Source: Campylobacter showae CSUNSWCD
Lineage (GTDB): Bacteria > Campylobacterota > Campylobacteria > Campylobacterales > Campylobacteraceae
Direction: 5' to 3'
Assembly (NCBI RefSeq): GCF_000313615.1
Contig: NZ_AMZQ01000005.1
Span: 1-64,000, forward strand
DNA: 64,000 bases
The stretch's first letter is position 1, and each line of letters opens with the position of its first letter. The position numbers were made by a program, and so were the translations under genes. Below, one piece after another: positions 1 through 11,964 of this stretch. The notes under the pieces were generated by a model that saw only the letters and a list, made by a program, of their open reading frames with translations, searched no databases and had not been told where the DNA came from.

Positions 1-56
1 GCAAAAGAGCATAATAGCATAGATGCGCACAAGGCGAGAAACGCTTTATGTTTCAT
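1..56 (-). CDS. Exported protein, N-terminus only (cut by window edge)
   Basis: An ATG at 56-54 opens a frame that stays open to the window edge and encodes a classical signal peptide: a Lys/His-containing start, a hydrophobic core rich in Ala and Leu with two Cys, and a small-residue end. A good Shine-Dalgarno (AAAGGAAT) sits just upstream. It follows the flavoprotein gene on the same strand. In related bacteria soluble fumarate-reductase-type flavoproteins are often paired with a small periplasmic cytochrome c, so a c-type cytochrome partner is the likeliest identity. No heme-binding CXXCH is visible in the 18 codons present, so the function is inference. Confidence 0.55.
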   Translation of the reverse strand, partial: MKHKAFLALCASMLLCSF

Positions 57-73
57 GCGAATTCCTTTCGGAT

Positions 74-105
74 GCCGAATTTGCAAATTTAACTGCAAAT
101 TCGGC
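74..105. repeat. Perfect 12-bp inverted repeat in leader of the downstream exported gene
   Basis: GCCGAATTTGCA at 74-85 and its exact complement at 94-105 enclose an 8-nt loop. On the minus strand the hairpin lies immediately before the ribosome binding site of the exported protein that starts at 56. It could insulate, stabilise or attenuate that message; on the plus strand it is followed by an AT-rich run and could terminate. Confidence 0.6.
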
Positions 106-119
106 TTTAAATTTAAAAA

Positions 120-149
120 GCATTGCAGATCAAATTTAATCTGCAATGC
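120..149 (-). terminator. Probable intrinsic terminator or processing hairpin after the flavoprotein gene
   Basis: A perfect 11-bp stem (GCATTGCAGAT at 120-130, complement at 139-149) with an 8-nt loop is followed on the minus strand by five T residues and an AT-rich stretch. It lies about 130 nt past the flavoprotein stop, so it fits a rho-independent terminator or a partial terminator setting the ratio of the two exported products. Confidence 0.6.
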
Positions 150-191
150 AACGATTTACAAGTATTTCGAGGCGATTTTTAGGGTTGCGCG

Positions 192-243
192 GCTAAAATT
201 TTGCGCAGGCTAGACAAAATAGTCTGCCAAGCAAAATTTTAGC
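192..243. repeat. Long nested intergenic hairpin with AAAATTTT arms
   Basis: GCTAAAATTTTGC (192-204) pairs perfectly with 231-243, and inside it AGAC pairs with GTCT and GGC with GCC. It is the third hairpin in the 222-nt gap between the flavoprotein and the next gene, and resembles other long AAAATTTT-armed hairpins in this window. No T-run follows on the minus strand. Confidence 0.5.
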
Positions 244-278
244 AAGCTCCGCAAAAAGCGTCCGAAAGACGCCGCAAA

Positions 279-1835
279 TTAGCCTATATTCTCACCGGCT
301 ATCATACCAAATGTTAAGCAGTCTGCAATCGCCACGCTACCTAAGCGGCTAGCTCCGTGTACGCCGCCTGTGATCTCGCCTGCGGCAAATAGTCTAGGAA
401 TCGGCATCTCGGTTTGCAGAGATATAACCTGAGCTTTGGTATTGATATCGATACCGCCCATAGTGTGGTGAAGTTTTGGCGTACCGCGCATAGCATAGAA
501 AGGCGGTTTAGAGATATCTACGCCGTTTGTAGTGGTTTTATCCATCGGTTTGCCAAAGTCTTCGTCTTTGCCTGATTTAACGAAGCTATTGTATCTCTCG
601 ACGGTCTTTTTTAGCTCTGCAGCAGGGATTTTATAAGCTGCAGCTAGTTCGTCTAGGGTTTCAAATTTCTTTAGTACGCCAGATTCTAGCGGTTTAGTGT
701 AGTGCTCAGGTATGACCATATTTTTTACGCCATCACTATCGCAGAAGTTGATCGGATAGATATCAGCTTTTGCGTCGATTACTTTAAACATAGCTTGAGA
801 GCGAGTGCGGCGGTCTGCTAGCTCGTTCATGTAGCGTTTGCCGGTTCTTGGATCTACTGAGATACCGTAGCGGAAGCTTCCGTTTACGTTAAACATAGAG
901 CCTACGCCAAAGCCTTTTTCATCAGGGCATGCCCATGGACCAAACTGTATCCAGCTTAGCTGCACCGGAGTTGCGCCGATTCTTAAAGCCTCTTTCATAG
1001 CGCCTGCGGTAGCTCCTGGGTGGTTGGTGCTATCTGTGGTAGGTAGGATAGATGGATCTTGGACTTGTCTAAAGAATATGTCGCGGCAAAATCCTCCTGC
1101 TGCTAGCACTATGCCTTTTTTAGCTTTTATAGTCTTTTTAGTTCCTGTAGTGTTTTCGGCGTCGTCTTTTTGACTCTTTGAGTCGAATTTATAATCCTCT
1201 CTGATGATCACGCCGTCTACGCCGCCGTCTTCGCCTAGAACGAATTCGTCAAATTTAGCTCTTTGTCTTAGCTCGCAGCCTTGTAGGTTTTTAAAGTATT
1301 CTACCATCGGCTGAACGATACCCGAACCCGAGCCGTTAGCTGTTTGAAGCGATCTAGGTACGCTGTGTCCGCCTGCGTGAGTAACTTTATCTATGTATTT
1401 AGCGCCGCATTTTAGAGTTAGTTTATATGCGTCTTGAGCGCGAGTAGCGATGGTGTCGATGAGATCTACGTGGTTTAGTCCGCGGCCGGCTTTTAGGCAG
1501 TCTTTGATAAATAGCTCGTTGCTATCTTTGATGCCTTCTGCTTTTTGTTTGTCGCTGTTTGGAACGGCAAATATGCCGCCATTAATTACGGAGTTACCGC
1601 CGACGCGTCCCATCTTTTCTAGGATTAGGACTTTATTGCCCTTTTCGGCTGCGGTGATACCGGCTGCTAGTCCTGCAAAACCGGAACCAACGATAACTAC
1701 GTCCCACTCCTCGTCAAATTTGACGTCTTTAGCGTTAACAGCTGCTTGTGCATTTACTCCGCCTAGAGCCAAAGCTCCGGCACCTACCATACTTAACTTA
1801 ACAAAATCCCTTCTTGAAACGTTTGAGTTTTTCAT
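279..1835 (-). CDS. Periplasmic flavocytochrome c / fumarate reductase-type flavoprotein subunit
   Basis: 518 residues. A twin-arginine signal (SRRDFVKLS plus a hydrophobic Ala/Gly stretch ending near residue 32) sends a folded FAD protein to the periplasm. The Rossmann FAD site VVIVGSGFAGLAAG begins near residue 45, followed by EKMGRVGGNS. The C-terminal catalytic region carries HHTMGG and GASRLGSVAIAD, matching the His and Arg positions that bind and protonate fumarate in this family; an Arg-rich helix (NELADRRTRSQ) fits the proton-donor region. There is no heme domain, so electrons probably come from a separate cytochrome, perhaps the truncated gene downstream. Substrate could be fumarate, or another enoate such as methacrylate or urocanate; the sequence does not settle it. 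RBS AAGGAG is well placed. Confidence 0.85.
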   Translation of the reverse strand: MKNSNVSRRDFVKLSMVGAGALALGGVNAQAAVNAKDVKFDEEWDVVIVGSGFAGLAAGITAAEKGNKVLILEKMGRVGGNSVINGGIFAVPNSDKQKAEGIKDSNELFIKDCLKAGRGLNHVDLIDTIATRAQDAYKLTLKCGAKYIDKVTHAGGHSVPRSLQTANGSGSGIVQPMVEYFKNLQGCELRQRAKFDEFVLGEDGGVDGVIIREDYKFDSKSQKDDAENTTGTKKTIKAKKGIVLAAGGFCRDIFFRQVQDPSILPTTDSTNHPGATAGAMKEALRIGATPVQLSWIQFGPWACPDEKGFGVGSMFNVNGSFRYGISVDPRTGKRYMNELADRRTRSQAMFKVIDAKADIYPINFCDSDGVKNMVIPEHYTKPLESGVLKKFETLDELAAAYKIPAAELKKTVERYNSFVKSGKDEDFGKPMDKTTTNGVDISKPPFYAMRGTPKLHHTMGGIDINTKAQVISLQTEMPIPRLFAAGEITGGVHGASRLGSVAIADCLTFGMIAGENIG

Positions 1836-1963
1836 AGCTTCTCCTTAAATTTATTTAGCTATTACCTGTAAATCTTTAATTTACGACTCTACTCTAAATA
1901 CCTTTATTACTATTGGTGTCTTTTGAGCGTCCTCCTTGGATTAAATTTATTTTAGCTAGTGTT

Positions 1964-1969
1964 ATTATA
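1964..1969 (-). promoter_or_regulatory. Putative sigma-70 -10 box for the flavoprotein gene
   Basis: A perfect TATAAT on the minus strand about 130 nt upstream of the flavoprotein start, with AT-rich sequence upstream and no clear -35. Campylobacter sigma-70 promoters often lack a conserved -35, so this is acceptable but not proven. Confidence 0.4.
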
Positions 1970-2198
1970 GGACTTAACTTTAAAGAATAAGCTTAAATGA
2001 AGTTGTAATTTATAATTTATTTGTAATATTAAAGGATATATTTGTCTTGAGAGGAGTGATTGTATCGGGCTAAGGATGGTGAAAAATAAAATTCAAATTT
2101 ACAGGATTAAATTTGAATTGTGACGTTAAATTTGGAGGTAGAGAGCGGCGGTTGGATGGTAAATTTAAATTAATCGGCAAAAATTTGCAGATGAAACG

Positions 2199-2224
2199 GC
2201 GGCAAATTTAACCATATTTGCCGC
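2199..2224 (-). terminator. Hairpin at the 3' end of the ileS-hydrolase operon
   Basis: GCGGCAAAT (2199-2207) pairs perfectly with 2216-2224, starting 14 nt beyond the stop codon of the last operon gene. The tract after it on the minus strand has only three T residues, so it is a weak intrinsic terminator candidate. Confidence 0.4.
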
Positions 2225-2237
2225 TTGAAAGCTAAAT

Positions 2238-3050
2238 TTAGCCTAGTCTTTTATGTAAAATTTGAGAAAATCCCCATAGAAGTCTTGCCTGCGCGAGTTC
2301 GGTTTTTTCGAGTTTTGCTACCATCATCTCTTCGTTTTTGCCTAGGCGCGAAACCACCTCGCCAAATGGGCTAATCAGCATCGAATCGCCGTAAAAGCTC
2401 CACTGCTCGCCGCTTGCGGCCTTGTGATTGCCGACGCGGTTTACGCGCAGAACATAGACGTTGTTCGTAAAGGCGCGGGTTTTTAGCAACTCTTCCCAGC
2501 GCGACTCGCTAAAAAACGTGCATGCGGTAGGGACTACGACGGCATCGACCTTCTTGCGCGCCATATACGCCCATGCCGCGTCAAAATGCGCCTCAAAGCC
2601 AAACATCACGCCGATTTTAAATTTCTCGTAGCTAAAAACTGGCAAATTTAGCTCGCCCTCGGCCTTGTTGTCAAAAAATTTCGTCTCGTTCCAGTGCAGG
2701 TAGGGCATCAAGATCTGCTGCTCGTAAAAGCGCGACGACGCGGGGCTAAATCTCGCCGCAACCTTAATGAAGCCTTTGCCTTTTGGTAACACGAGCGGGG
2801 CTAGGATTTCTAGATTGTATTTTTGCGCCATCGCGGCAAGCGCGTGCTTTTTGCGCTCGCTTTGTTCCTTGATGAGACTTTTTGGCATTAGCTCTAGCTC
2901 TTTAAAAAAGCTGTTTAGCACGTACTCGCCAAGCACCACGAGCCTGGCTCCCTCATCGGCACAAATCCTAAAATAATAATCAAGCCGCGACTCGCTCATG
3001 GGCTGCGTGGGTAGCTGCAGGGCGCAAACGGCCGCGGTAGCGTTATTCAT
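2238..3050 (-). CDS. Nitrilase-fold (carbon-nitrogen hydrolase) protein lacking catalytic Lys and Cys
   Basis: 270 residues from the preferred ATG at 3050: AAAGG is 9 nt upstream of it but directly abuts the alternative ATG at 3059. The chosen start overlaps the xseB stop (ATGAATAA). The alpha-beta-beta-alpha C-N hydrolase fold is recognisable: GEYV gives the catalytic Glu near residue 42, LMPYLHWNETKFF follows, and IGVMFGFEAHFD aligns with the usual I-C-Y-D-x-R-F nucleophile motif. In that alignment the nucleophilic Cys is Gly (about residue 151) and the catalytic Lys is Gln (about residue 111). If correct it is a non-hydrolytic paralogue, perhaps a binding or regulatory protein. A homologous gene ends the equivalent operon in C. 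jejuni as I recall it. Confidence 0.75.
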   Translation of the reverse strand: MNNATAAVCALQLPTQPMSESRLDYYFRICADEGARLVVLGEYVLNSFFKELELMPKSLIKEQSERKKHALAAMAQKYNLEILAPLVLPKGKGFIKVAARFSPASSRFYEQQILMPYLHWNETKFFDNKAEGELNLPVFSYEKFKIGVMFGFEAHFDAAWAYMARKKVDAVVVPTACTFFSESRWEELLKTRAFTNNVYVLRVNRVGNHKAASGEQWSFYGDSMLISPFGEVVSRLGKNEEMMVAKLEKTELAQARLLWGFSQILHKRLG

Positions 3051-3237
3051 CGTCTGCATCCTTTACCACTAGCTTTGCGTTTTGCAGGATCTTGTCTGCT
3101 TCCTCGAGTAGCTTTTTGCCTTCTTTATGTAGCTTGACGCTTTGTTCTAGGCTCAAATTTTCATCGCCTAGCTGTTTTAAAATTTCATTTGCTTTGGCGA
3201 GTTTGCTTTCAAAATCCTCGCTTAAATTCTCACTCAT
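3043..3237 (-). CDS. xseB: Exodeoxyribonuclease VII small subunit
   Basis: 64 residues, the usual length for XseB. It is an alpha-helical protein with the family pattern FESKLAKANEILKQL ... LSLEQSVKLHKEGKKL, in which several copies wrap the XseA large subunit to form exonuclease VII, a nuclease that trims single-stranded DNA ends. The gene overlaps the metX stop by 8 nt and the next start by 8 nt, so it is translationally coupled in the operon. The large subunit gene is not in this window. Identification rests on length, helical pattern and context. Confidence 0.8.
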   Translation of the reverse strand: MSENLSEDFESKLAKANEILKQLGDENLSLEQSVKLHKEGKKLLEEADKILQNAKLVVKDADDE

Positions 3238-4329
3238 CTAAAACCTTTTTTATGATTTTTTCAAATTTATCTACTTCGACCAAAAACGCGTCGTGGCCGT
3301 AGTCGCTGTCTATCTCGTGATAATCGCACGCCTTGCCGATACCGCACAGCGTCTCGTGCATTTCGCGCATGCAGCTTGGCGGAAACAGCATATCGCCGCT
3401 AAATGCGACCAGCGTAACTTTAGCGCAAATAGGCAAAAGAGCGTGCGCAAGGTCATCGTAGTGGCGCGTGCAGTCAAAGATATTCATCATCTTTACGATA
3501 TAAAGGTAGCTCAGCGGATCAAAGCGCTTTGGAAAGCTGTGGCCGTTGTACTCCATATAGCGATCGACCTGAAACCGCCCCGTAAGCTCGTAAAGGCCGT
3601 CGGTTTCTACGTAGTTGCGGCCAAATTTGGAATCCATGGAGCTAGGCGAGAGAAAGCTGATGTGCCCCGCCATACGCCCTAGCGCCATGCCGGTTAGCCC
3701 CTGAGCGGCGATGTCGTTTTCGTCGTATTGTCCGTCTTTGAAACCTGGATCGCGTAGGATGCCCTCGATCGCTATTTTGTTAAACGCGATCGCCCAGGCC
3801 TTGCTCTGATAGGTGCTGGCTAGGATGATGACGTTTTTGGCGAAATTTGGAAATTCGATCGCAAAACAAAGCGCCTGCATGCCGCCTAGGCTACCGCCCA
3901 CGACCGCATGCGCTCGCTCTATGCCTAAGTGCTCAAAAAGCCTCATCTGCGCCTTTACGACGTCGCTGATGGTTAGCACCGGAAAGCGTAAACGATACTG
4001 CTTGCCCGTGCTTTTTTCGATACTTAGGGGATTTGTAGAGCCGAAATTTGAGCCGAGGATATTTACGCAGATGACGAAAAATTTGCTCGTATCTATGCCT
4101 TTGCCTTCGCCCACTAGCGCGTCCCACCAGCCAAATTTCTGCTCGTTTTCGTATCTGCCTGCGGCGTGGTGGCTGCCAGTTAGCGCGTGACAGACGACTA
4201 TGACGTTGCTTTTATCTTGGTTTAGCTCGCCGTATGTTTCGTAGGCAAGCTCAAATTCGGGTAAAATTCGGCCGCTCTCCAGATAGAGCGGCTCGTCAAA
4301 TTTTACTTTGCCGGTTTGTAAATTTAGCA

Positions 4330-4330
<1 letters not shown>
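3230..4330 (-). CDS. metX: Homoserine O-acetyltransferase (MetX family)
   Basis: 366-residue alpha/beta-hydrolase-fold acyltransferase that activates homoserine for methionine synthesis. The nucleophile Ser sits in GGSLGGMQ near residue 147; the family motif NILGSNFGSTNP is near residues 90-100; the acid Asp is in AFSGDMLFPP near 315; the His is in DYGHDAF near 346. Whether the acyl donor is acetyl- or succinyl-CoA cannot be read with certainty. Translation starts at a GTG overlapping the guaB TAG by one base (TAGTG), indicating coupling. It is an insertion relative to the guaB-xseB order of C. jejuni as I remember it, but its base composition matches its neighbours. Confidence 0.9.
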
Positions 4331-7137
<2,807 letters not shown>

Positions 7138-7141
<4 letters not shown>

Positions 7142-7245
7142 TTTTTATCCTTAAATTTTATTACCGCTACGATACCCGCGGCTGTGACCGCGAGGATGGC
7201 CGCGATAGTCGCCGCGACGAACCAAGCGGAGATAGGCTCAGACAT
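7138..7245 (-). CDS. Small single-span membrane protein between ileS and gatA
   Basis: A 35-residue frame: acidic/polar start (MSEPISAW), one hydrophobic Ala/Ile/Val helix (about residues 8-29) and a Lys-rich end (KFKDKK), predicting N-out/C-in topology. Its ATG overlaps the ileS stop by 8 nt and its TGA overlaps the gatA ATG (ATGA), so it is tightly coupled to both, with AAAGG upstream. A small membrane ORF sits in the same position in C. jejuni (Cj1060c, from memory). Function unknown; too short for confident homology. Confidence 0.7.
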
Positions 7246-9994
7246 TTTTTAGTACCTTTTCGCATCTCGGGCAGGTTTCGCCGTCGTGCTTAGCGGTAAA
7301 TTTCCAACATCTCGGGCACTTGTGACGCGTTGATAAAACGAGTTTAAATTTATTGTTTCCGACGTCAAATTCAGCTAGACTGTCGCTGCCGTCTAGGCTC
7401 TGGACGTCACTAACCATATACCAGTCGCTTATCTCGTTTATATCTTCGCTCAGGATCAAATTTGAGCTGGTTTGTAGCACGAGCTCGAGGGTTGATTTTA
7501 TCTTTTTGTCTTTTTTGAGTACGTCGATTAGTTCGAAAAATTTCTCGCGGCTAGCGACTAGTAGTTCGTCGTCTACGTTAAACTCAAAATCTAGCGGTGC
7601 GTACTCTAGATCAAAGGCGTCCGCCGCACCGTTTTTGATGATCTCAGGTGCATAGTCCATCACCTCGTCCACGGTGTATGTGAGCGTCGGAGCGATGAGC
7701 GGTAGGAGCGCTCTAGTAATTAGCGCCATCGCGCTTTGAGCCGAGCGGCGAGTATCGCTGTCTTTGGCGTCGCAGTATAGGCGGTCTTTGCAGATATCAA
7801 GATATATGCCGCTTAAATCCGCACTTAGGAAGTTCATCAGCAGGCTAAAGCCCTTTGAAAAGTCGTAGTTTCTAAACGCCGCTTCGGCCTCGTCGAATGC
7901 CTTTTTCGCGCGGCTTAGTATCCAGCGGTCTAGGATGTTGAAATTTGATGTTTCGATATCTTCTAGATCGTTTACGTTGGCTAGCAGAAATCTTATTGTA
8001 TTGCGTATTTTTCGGTATTGCTCGCTTACTTGTTTTAGGATATTTTCGCTGATTTTTAGGTCGCTAGAGTAGTCGCTAAGCGCAACCCAAAGGCGTAAAA
8101 TTTCCACGCCGTAGGTTTTAGCGACGTCTGCGGGAGCTACGACGTTGCCCTTGCTTTTACTCATCTTTTGACCGTTTTCGTCGACGGTAAATCCATGCGT
8201 GAGCACGCTTCTATACGGCGCTCTTCCTTGCGCGGCGCAGCTTAGCAGTAGCGAGCTTTGGAACCAGCCTCTGTGCTGATCGCTGCCCTCTAGATACATA
8301 TCAGCAGGATAGCTACCCGCATCGTAGTCGCCGCTTTTTAGCACAGCAGCCCACGTCGAGCCGCTGTCAAACCAGACGTCTAGGATGTCCATAACTTTTT
8401 CTAAATTTTGCGGGTCATATTTGCAGTTTGCCGGCAAGAGATCTTTTATCTCACTGTCCCACCACGCGTCAGCGCCTTTTTGCTCAAATATCGCTGCGAC
8501 GTTATCTAAAATTTCATCATCAAATATCGGCTCTTTGGTATCCTTATGCCTAAAAAACGCTATCGGCACGCCCCAGTCGCGTTGGCGCGAGATGCACCAG
8601 TCAGGACGATTTTCTATCATCGAGCCTATCCTTTTTACGCCGCTTGCAGGGTAAAATTTGACATTTTCAAGTTCTTTTAGCGCGACTTCTCGTAGCGTTT
8701 TGCCCTCGATTTTCGGTTCGTCCATGGCGATAAACCACTGCTTCGTAGCGCGGTAGATGACCGGCTTGTGCGTTCTCCAGCAAAATGGATATGAGTGGAC
8801 GAATTTGCTAACTTTTAGCAAATTTGAGCCTAGAAGCTCTAAAATTTTCTCGTTCGCTTTAAAGATATGCATGCCGATTAGTTCGTCCGCTACGCCGTCT
8901 GGAAATAACTTTTTGGCCTTTAGCGTTTCGTCGTATAGTCCGCCCTCATCGACGGGCATGATGACTTCGATACCGTATTTTAGGCTGACGTGGTAGTCGT
9001 CCTCGCCGTGTCCCGGAGCGGTGTGCACTAGTCCCGTACCGCCATCCATAGTGACGTGATCGCCTAGGATAAATAGCGATTTTCTGCCGTTTAGCGGATT
9101 AACCGCGTGCAGGTTTTCAAGCTCGGCCGCGGCAAATTCTTTTAAAATTTCGCCCTTAGTTAGACCTTCTTTTTCCAGCTCGCTTAGCATCTCTTTGGCA
9201 AATATCAAATTTTCAGCCGTTAAAACGTAAATTTCATTTGGATTTAGCGAGATGGCTTGGTTTGCCGGCAATGTCCAAGGCGTGGTCGTCCAGATGACCG
9301 CGCTGGCGTCTTTTGTGCCGATTTTCGCCGCGGCTTCTTCGCCTAGCTTAAACGCGACGTAGATGCTGTAGTCCTCTTTGTCCTCGTACTCGACCTCTGC
9401 CTCGGCTAGAGCGCTTCTAGCCGCCCAGCTCCAGTATACCGGCTTACTGCGCTCGATCAAAAGTCCGCGTTTGGCGACTTTGCAAAGCGTTTTGTAAATC
9501 TCGGCTTCAAATTTAAATTTCATCGTCAGATACGGGTCGTCCCAGTCGCTAGCGACGCCTAGCTGCTTAAAGCTCTCCCTTTGCACGTCGATAAATTCTC
9601 TCGCGTGCTCGCGGCAAAGCTCGCGGATCTGCGTTTTGCTGAGGCTCTTTTTCTTGTCGCCCAGTTTTACCTCGACTTGCTGTTCGATCGGTAGTCCGTG
9701 GCAGTCCCAGCCCGGCGTAAATCTCACGTTTTCGCCGAAAAAGTAGTGCGTTTTTAAGATGATGTCTTTTAGGGTTTTGTTTAGCGCGTGTCCGATGTGG
9801 ATGTTGCCGTTGGCGTAGGGAGGGCCGTCGTGCAGAGTGAAGCTTTTGGCGGCTTTTTGCCTTTTAGCTTTCATTTTTTCGTAGATTTTTCTATCATCAA
9901 ACCACGATTTTAAGCGTTTGGGTTCGTTTTCGGGCAGGTTGCCGCGCATGGGAAATTCTGTGTTTGGAAGCAATAATGTATCTTTGTAATCCAT
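7238..9994 (-). CDS. ileS: Isoleucyl-tRNA synthetase
   Basis: 918 residues, a full-length class I synthetase charging tRNA(Ile). The HIGH signature is in [11 protein letters not shown] near residue 66, the editing (CP1) domain follows with [12 protein letters not shown], and KMSKSKGNV lies near residue 600. The C-terminus carries a zinc knuckle (CPRCWKF and CPRCEKVL), typical of the bacterial type. It is the first gene of the minus-strand operon running down to the nitrilase-fold gene and is divergent from the CinA-like gene. No lesions, in contrast to accessory genes further right. Confidence 0.98.
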   Translation of the reverse strand: MDYKDTLLLPNTEFPMRGNLPENEPKRLKSWFDDRKIYEKMKAKRQKAAKSFTLHDGPPYANGNIHIGHALNKTLKDIILKTHYFFGENVRFTPGWDCHGLPIEQQVEVKLGDKKKSLSKTQIRELCREHAREFIDVQRESFKQLGVASDWDDPYLTMKFKFEAEIYKTLCKVAKRGLLIERSKPVYWSWAARSALAEAEVEYEDKEDYSIYVAFKLGEEAAAKIGTKDASAVIWTTTPWTLPANQAISLNPNEIYVLTAENLIFAKEMLSELEKEGLTKGEILKEFAAAELENLHAVNPLNGRKSLFILGDHVTMDGGTGLVHTAPGHGEDDYHVSLKYGIEVIMPVDEGGLYDETLKAKKLFPDGVADELIGMHIFKANEKILELLGSNLLKVSKFVHSYPFCWRTHKPVIYRATKQWFIAMDEPKIEGKTLREVALKELENVKFYPASGVKRIGSMIENRPDWCISRQRDWGVPIAFFRHKDTKEPIFDDEILDNVAAIFEQKGADAWWDSEIKDLLPANCKYDPQNLEKVMDILDVWFDSGSTWAAVLKSGDYDAGSYPADMYLEGSDQHRGWFQSSLLLSCAAQGRAPYRSVLTHGFTVDENGQKMSKSKGNVVAPADVAKTYGVEILRLWVALSDYSSDLKISENILKQVSEQYRKIRNTIRFLLANVNDLEDIETSNFNILDRWILSRAKKAFDEAEAAFRNYDFSKGFSLLMNFLSADLSGIYLDICKDRLYCDAKDSDTRRSAQSAMALITRALLPLIAPTLTYTVDEVMDYAPEIIKNGAADAFDLEYAPLDFEFNVDDELLVASREKFFELIDVLKKDKKIKSTLELVLQTSSNLILSEDINEISDWYMVSDVQSLDGSDSLAEFDVGNNKFKLVLSTRHKCPRCWKFTAKHDGETCPRCEKVLKNV

Positions 9995-10115
9995 AGGTTC
10001 GCCTTGAAGTAAAAAATTGGTAGATTCTATCCAAACGGCGATTAAATGCTACTGAAAAAACGCTATTTTAAGCTAAATTTATGTAAGATGTTTTTGGTTT
10101 TTAAAGGAGAAAACA

Positions 10116-11213
10116 GTGAAAAACGCACTACTGATCATCGGCGAAGATATCGGCGTAAACGCGCCTTTTTTGGATTATATTTTTTGCGCTTACAAGCGGC
10201 ATTTCGGCGAGCTTGGCGAGTTTAGGTTCGTTAGCAAAAGCGACAAGGAGCTACCATTTATTATAGAGCATATTCTCGCACGCTCGGATAGTCTTTGCAT
10301 CTACGCGTCGAGTCAAAACTGCTCCGTCGCGGCTAAAATTTTAGCTACGTTAAGCGGCGATATTTTGGAACTAAAATCCCCGCAAATGCTAGCTCCCAGC
10401 AGAGCCGAAAAATTTAGCGACGATGGATTTTTAATTAAACTAAATCAAACTTACGTAAATTTATTAAAGGCGGACGCGAACCAAAAACTGCCTGCCATAG
10501 ATATCAAAACGCAGCGAGATTTCGACTATTTTCATCTTGTAGATATCGACGAGGAGAGCGCGAAAATCCTGCTCGAACCGCTGGCAAAAACCTATGATGT
10601 GCAGATTTATCCTTCTCAAATTTTGTCAAATTTGACGCTACTTAGAGTGGAGGCGAACAAATTCGGTCAAACCAGCGGCTTTATAAACGGCGCGAAAAAT
10701 CTCTTTTCGGGCAAATTTGTTGAGGGCGAGGATGTTTTTCGTCACGTTGCGAGCACGCTCATTGAAAGCGGGCTAAAGCTTACATTTGCCGAGTCTTGCA
10801 CGGCCGGGCTTGCCGCAGCGAAATTTGGCGCTTTTGCCGGAGTTTCTGCTGCATTTAACGGCTCGCTAGTGACCTATGCAAACGAGATGAAACGCGACTG
10901 GCTGGGTGTTAGCGATGAGATTTTACAAACTTACGGTGCGGTGAGCGAGCAGTGCGTGATGGCGATGCTAAAAGGCGCGCTAAAAGCGAGCGAATCGGAC
11001 TTTTCTCTAGCTATCAGCGGTATCGCCGGGCCTGACGGCGGTAGCGAGGCAAAGCCTGTGGGGACGGTATTTGTGGGAGCCTATGCAAAAGACGGCGAGT
11101 GCATCATCGAGAGGCTAAATTTAAACGGAGATCGCAACTATATAAGAGAGCAAAGCGCGCTGGCGGCGTACGTTTGCCTGCTAAAGCTAAAGCCGAGGCT
11201 ATTTTTGGCGTAA
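10116..11213 (+). CDS. CinA-family protein with C-terminal NMN deamidase (PncC-like) domain
   Basis: 365 residues from a GTG start with AAAGGAG 8 nt upstream. Residues about 225-360 are a clear CinA C-terminal domain: FAESCTAGLAAAKFG, GSLVTYANEMKRDWLGV, AISGIAGPDGGSEAKPVGTVFVG. In characterised members this domain deamidates nicotinamide mononucleotide in the pyridine nucleotide cycle. The N-terminal ~200 residues do not show obvious MoCF/ADP-ribose pyrophosphatase motifs of full CinA and look diverged. A divergent neighbour of ileS in C. jejuni (Cj1062, from memory) has the same arrangement. The link to natural competence implied by the name is historical and not supported here. Confidence 0.8.
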   Translation: MKNALLIIGEDIGVNAPFLDYIFCAYKRHFGELGEFRFVSKSDKELPFIIEHILARSDSLCIYASSQNCSVAAKILATLSGDILELKSPQMLAPSRAEKFSDDGFLIKLNQTYVNLLKADANQKLPAIDIKTQRDFDYFHLVDIDEESAKILLEPLAKTYDVQIYPSQILSNLTLLRVEANKFGQTSGFINGAKNLFSGKFVEGEDVFRHVASTLIESGLKLTFAESCTAGLAAAKFGAFAGVSAAFNGSLVTYANEMKRDWLGVSDEILQTYGAVSEQCVMAMLKGALKASESDFSLAISGIAGPDGGSEAKPVGTVFVGAYAKDGECIIERLNLNGDRNYIREQSALAAYVCLLKLKPRLFLA

Positions 11214-11428
11214 ATTTGGGTTAAATTTGATGAAATTCGTCAAATTTGTGCTTGCTAAAATTTAAAGTAGATGGGTTTTGTTCTATTAAATTTGTAAAAA
11301 AGACGCCGACAAATTTAAAATTTACCGCCGTTTTTCACTGGAGCAGAGTGACAAATTAGCTCCGCCAAACTTAAAATTTAGCGTAAATTTAAGCCTGACG
11401 GACGAAATTTATAAAGTAAAACCGCGAA

Positions 11429-11806
11429 TTATTTTTGATACGGCGTCGTCTCGTAGCCTTGATTTATGAGGCTGCCCATGCCGCCGTCAAGATTTATTAT
11501 ATTTAGTTCCGGCGAATCTATCATCGCCGCCGCCGCAGCGCTTCTGCGTCCGCTTCTGCATATGAGCGCGACCGGTTTTTTTAGATCGACATTGGCTTTT
11601 AACTCGTTCAAAAAACCCTCTTTATCGGTTGCGTTAAAAGTGATAGTCTTTGCGCCCTTTATTACGCCCGTTTCCATCCATTCAGCAGGCGTTCTTATAT
11701 CAACGATCTGCTCGTAGTTTTTGATCGCCTCGGGACTAACTTGCACCGTAGAAATTTCCGCAAAAGCCATCGCAGCAGCCGCTCCTAAAAGTAAAATTTT
11801 TCTCAT
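11429..11806 (-). CDS. Periplasmic single-domain rhodanese
   Basis: 125 residues: signal peptide (residues 1-16, MRKILLLG then Ala-rich, ending AFA) and one rhodanese domain with VDIRTPAEW (about 35-43) and the active-site loop CRSGRRS with Cys83. Such proteins bind or transfer sulfane sulfur; a periplasmic location fits polysulfide handling in an organism with anaerobic respiration, but the true substrate is unknown. Convergent with the CinA-like gene across about 215 bp of AAATTT-rich sequence without a gene. Confidence 0.85.
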   Translation of the reverse strand: MRKILLLGAAAAMAFAEISTVQVSPEAIKNYEQIVDIRTPAEWMETGVIKGAKTITFNATDKEGFLNELKANVDLKKPVALICRSGRRSAAAAAMIDSPELNIINLDGGMGSLINQGYETTPYQK

Positions 11807-11928
11807 TTTCTCTCCTTAAATTTGACGGCGTGAATATTAGCACTCAATTTTAAATATTTTGTCATTCTAAAATCACTCCAGCATAAATTTTTCTTTTTTA
11901 ATAATTAATATTTTCATAGGACAAACGC

Positions 11929-11934
11929 TATAAT
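11929..11934 (+). promoter_or_regulatory. Putative -10 box for the fbpABC-like operon
   Basis: TATAAT 31 nt upstream of the original fbpA ATG at 11965, in an AT-rich context between divergent rhodanese and fbpA genes. AAAGGA precedes the start codon. An AT-rich near-palindrome (TTAATAATTAA) lies upstream but I cannot call it a Fur box. Confidence 0.5.
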
Positions 11935-11964
11935 CGCAAATCCATATCAATACAAAGGATAAAA

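Larger units (their letters stand above)
1849..2237. other. Intergenic region, 389 bp
   Basis: AT-rich leader of the flavoprotein gene plus the 3' side of the neighbouring operon. A minus-strand TATAAT lies at 1969-1964, and an orphan AAGGAGG is present on the minus strand near 1935 without a following start codon. A hairpin at 2199-2224 is listed separately. No convincing gene is seen. Confidence 0.6.

Noticed and set aside
1450-1848. 132-codon plus-strand frame opposite the flavoprotein gene
   Set aside because: Antisense shadow of a well-supported gene with biased codons.
11905-11920. Fur box upstream of fbpA
   Set aside because: Only a short AT-rich near-palindrome is visible; too weak for a call.
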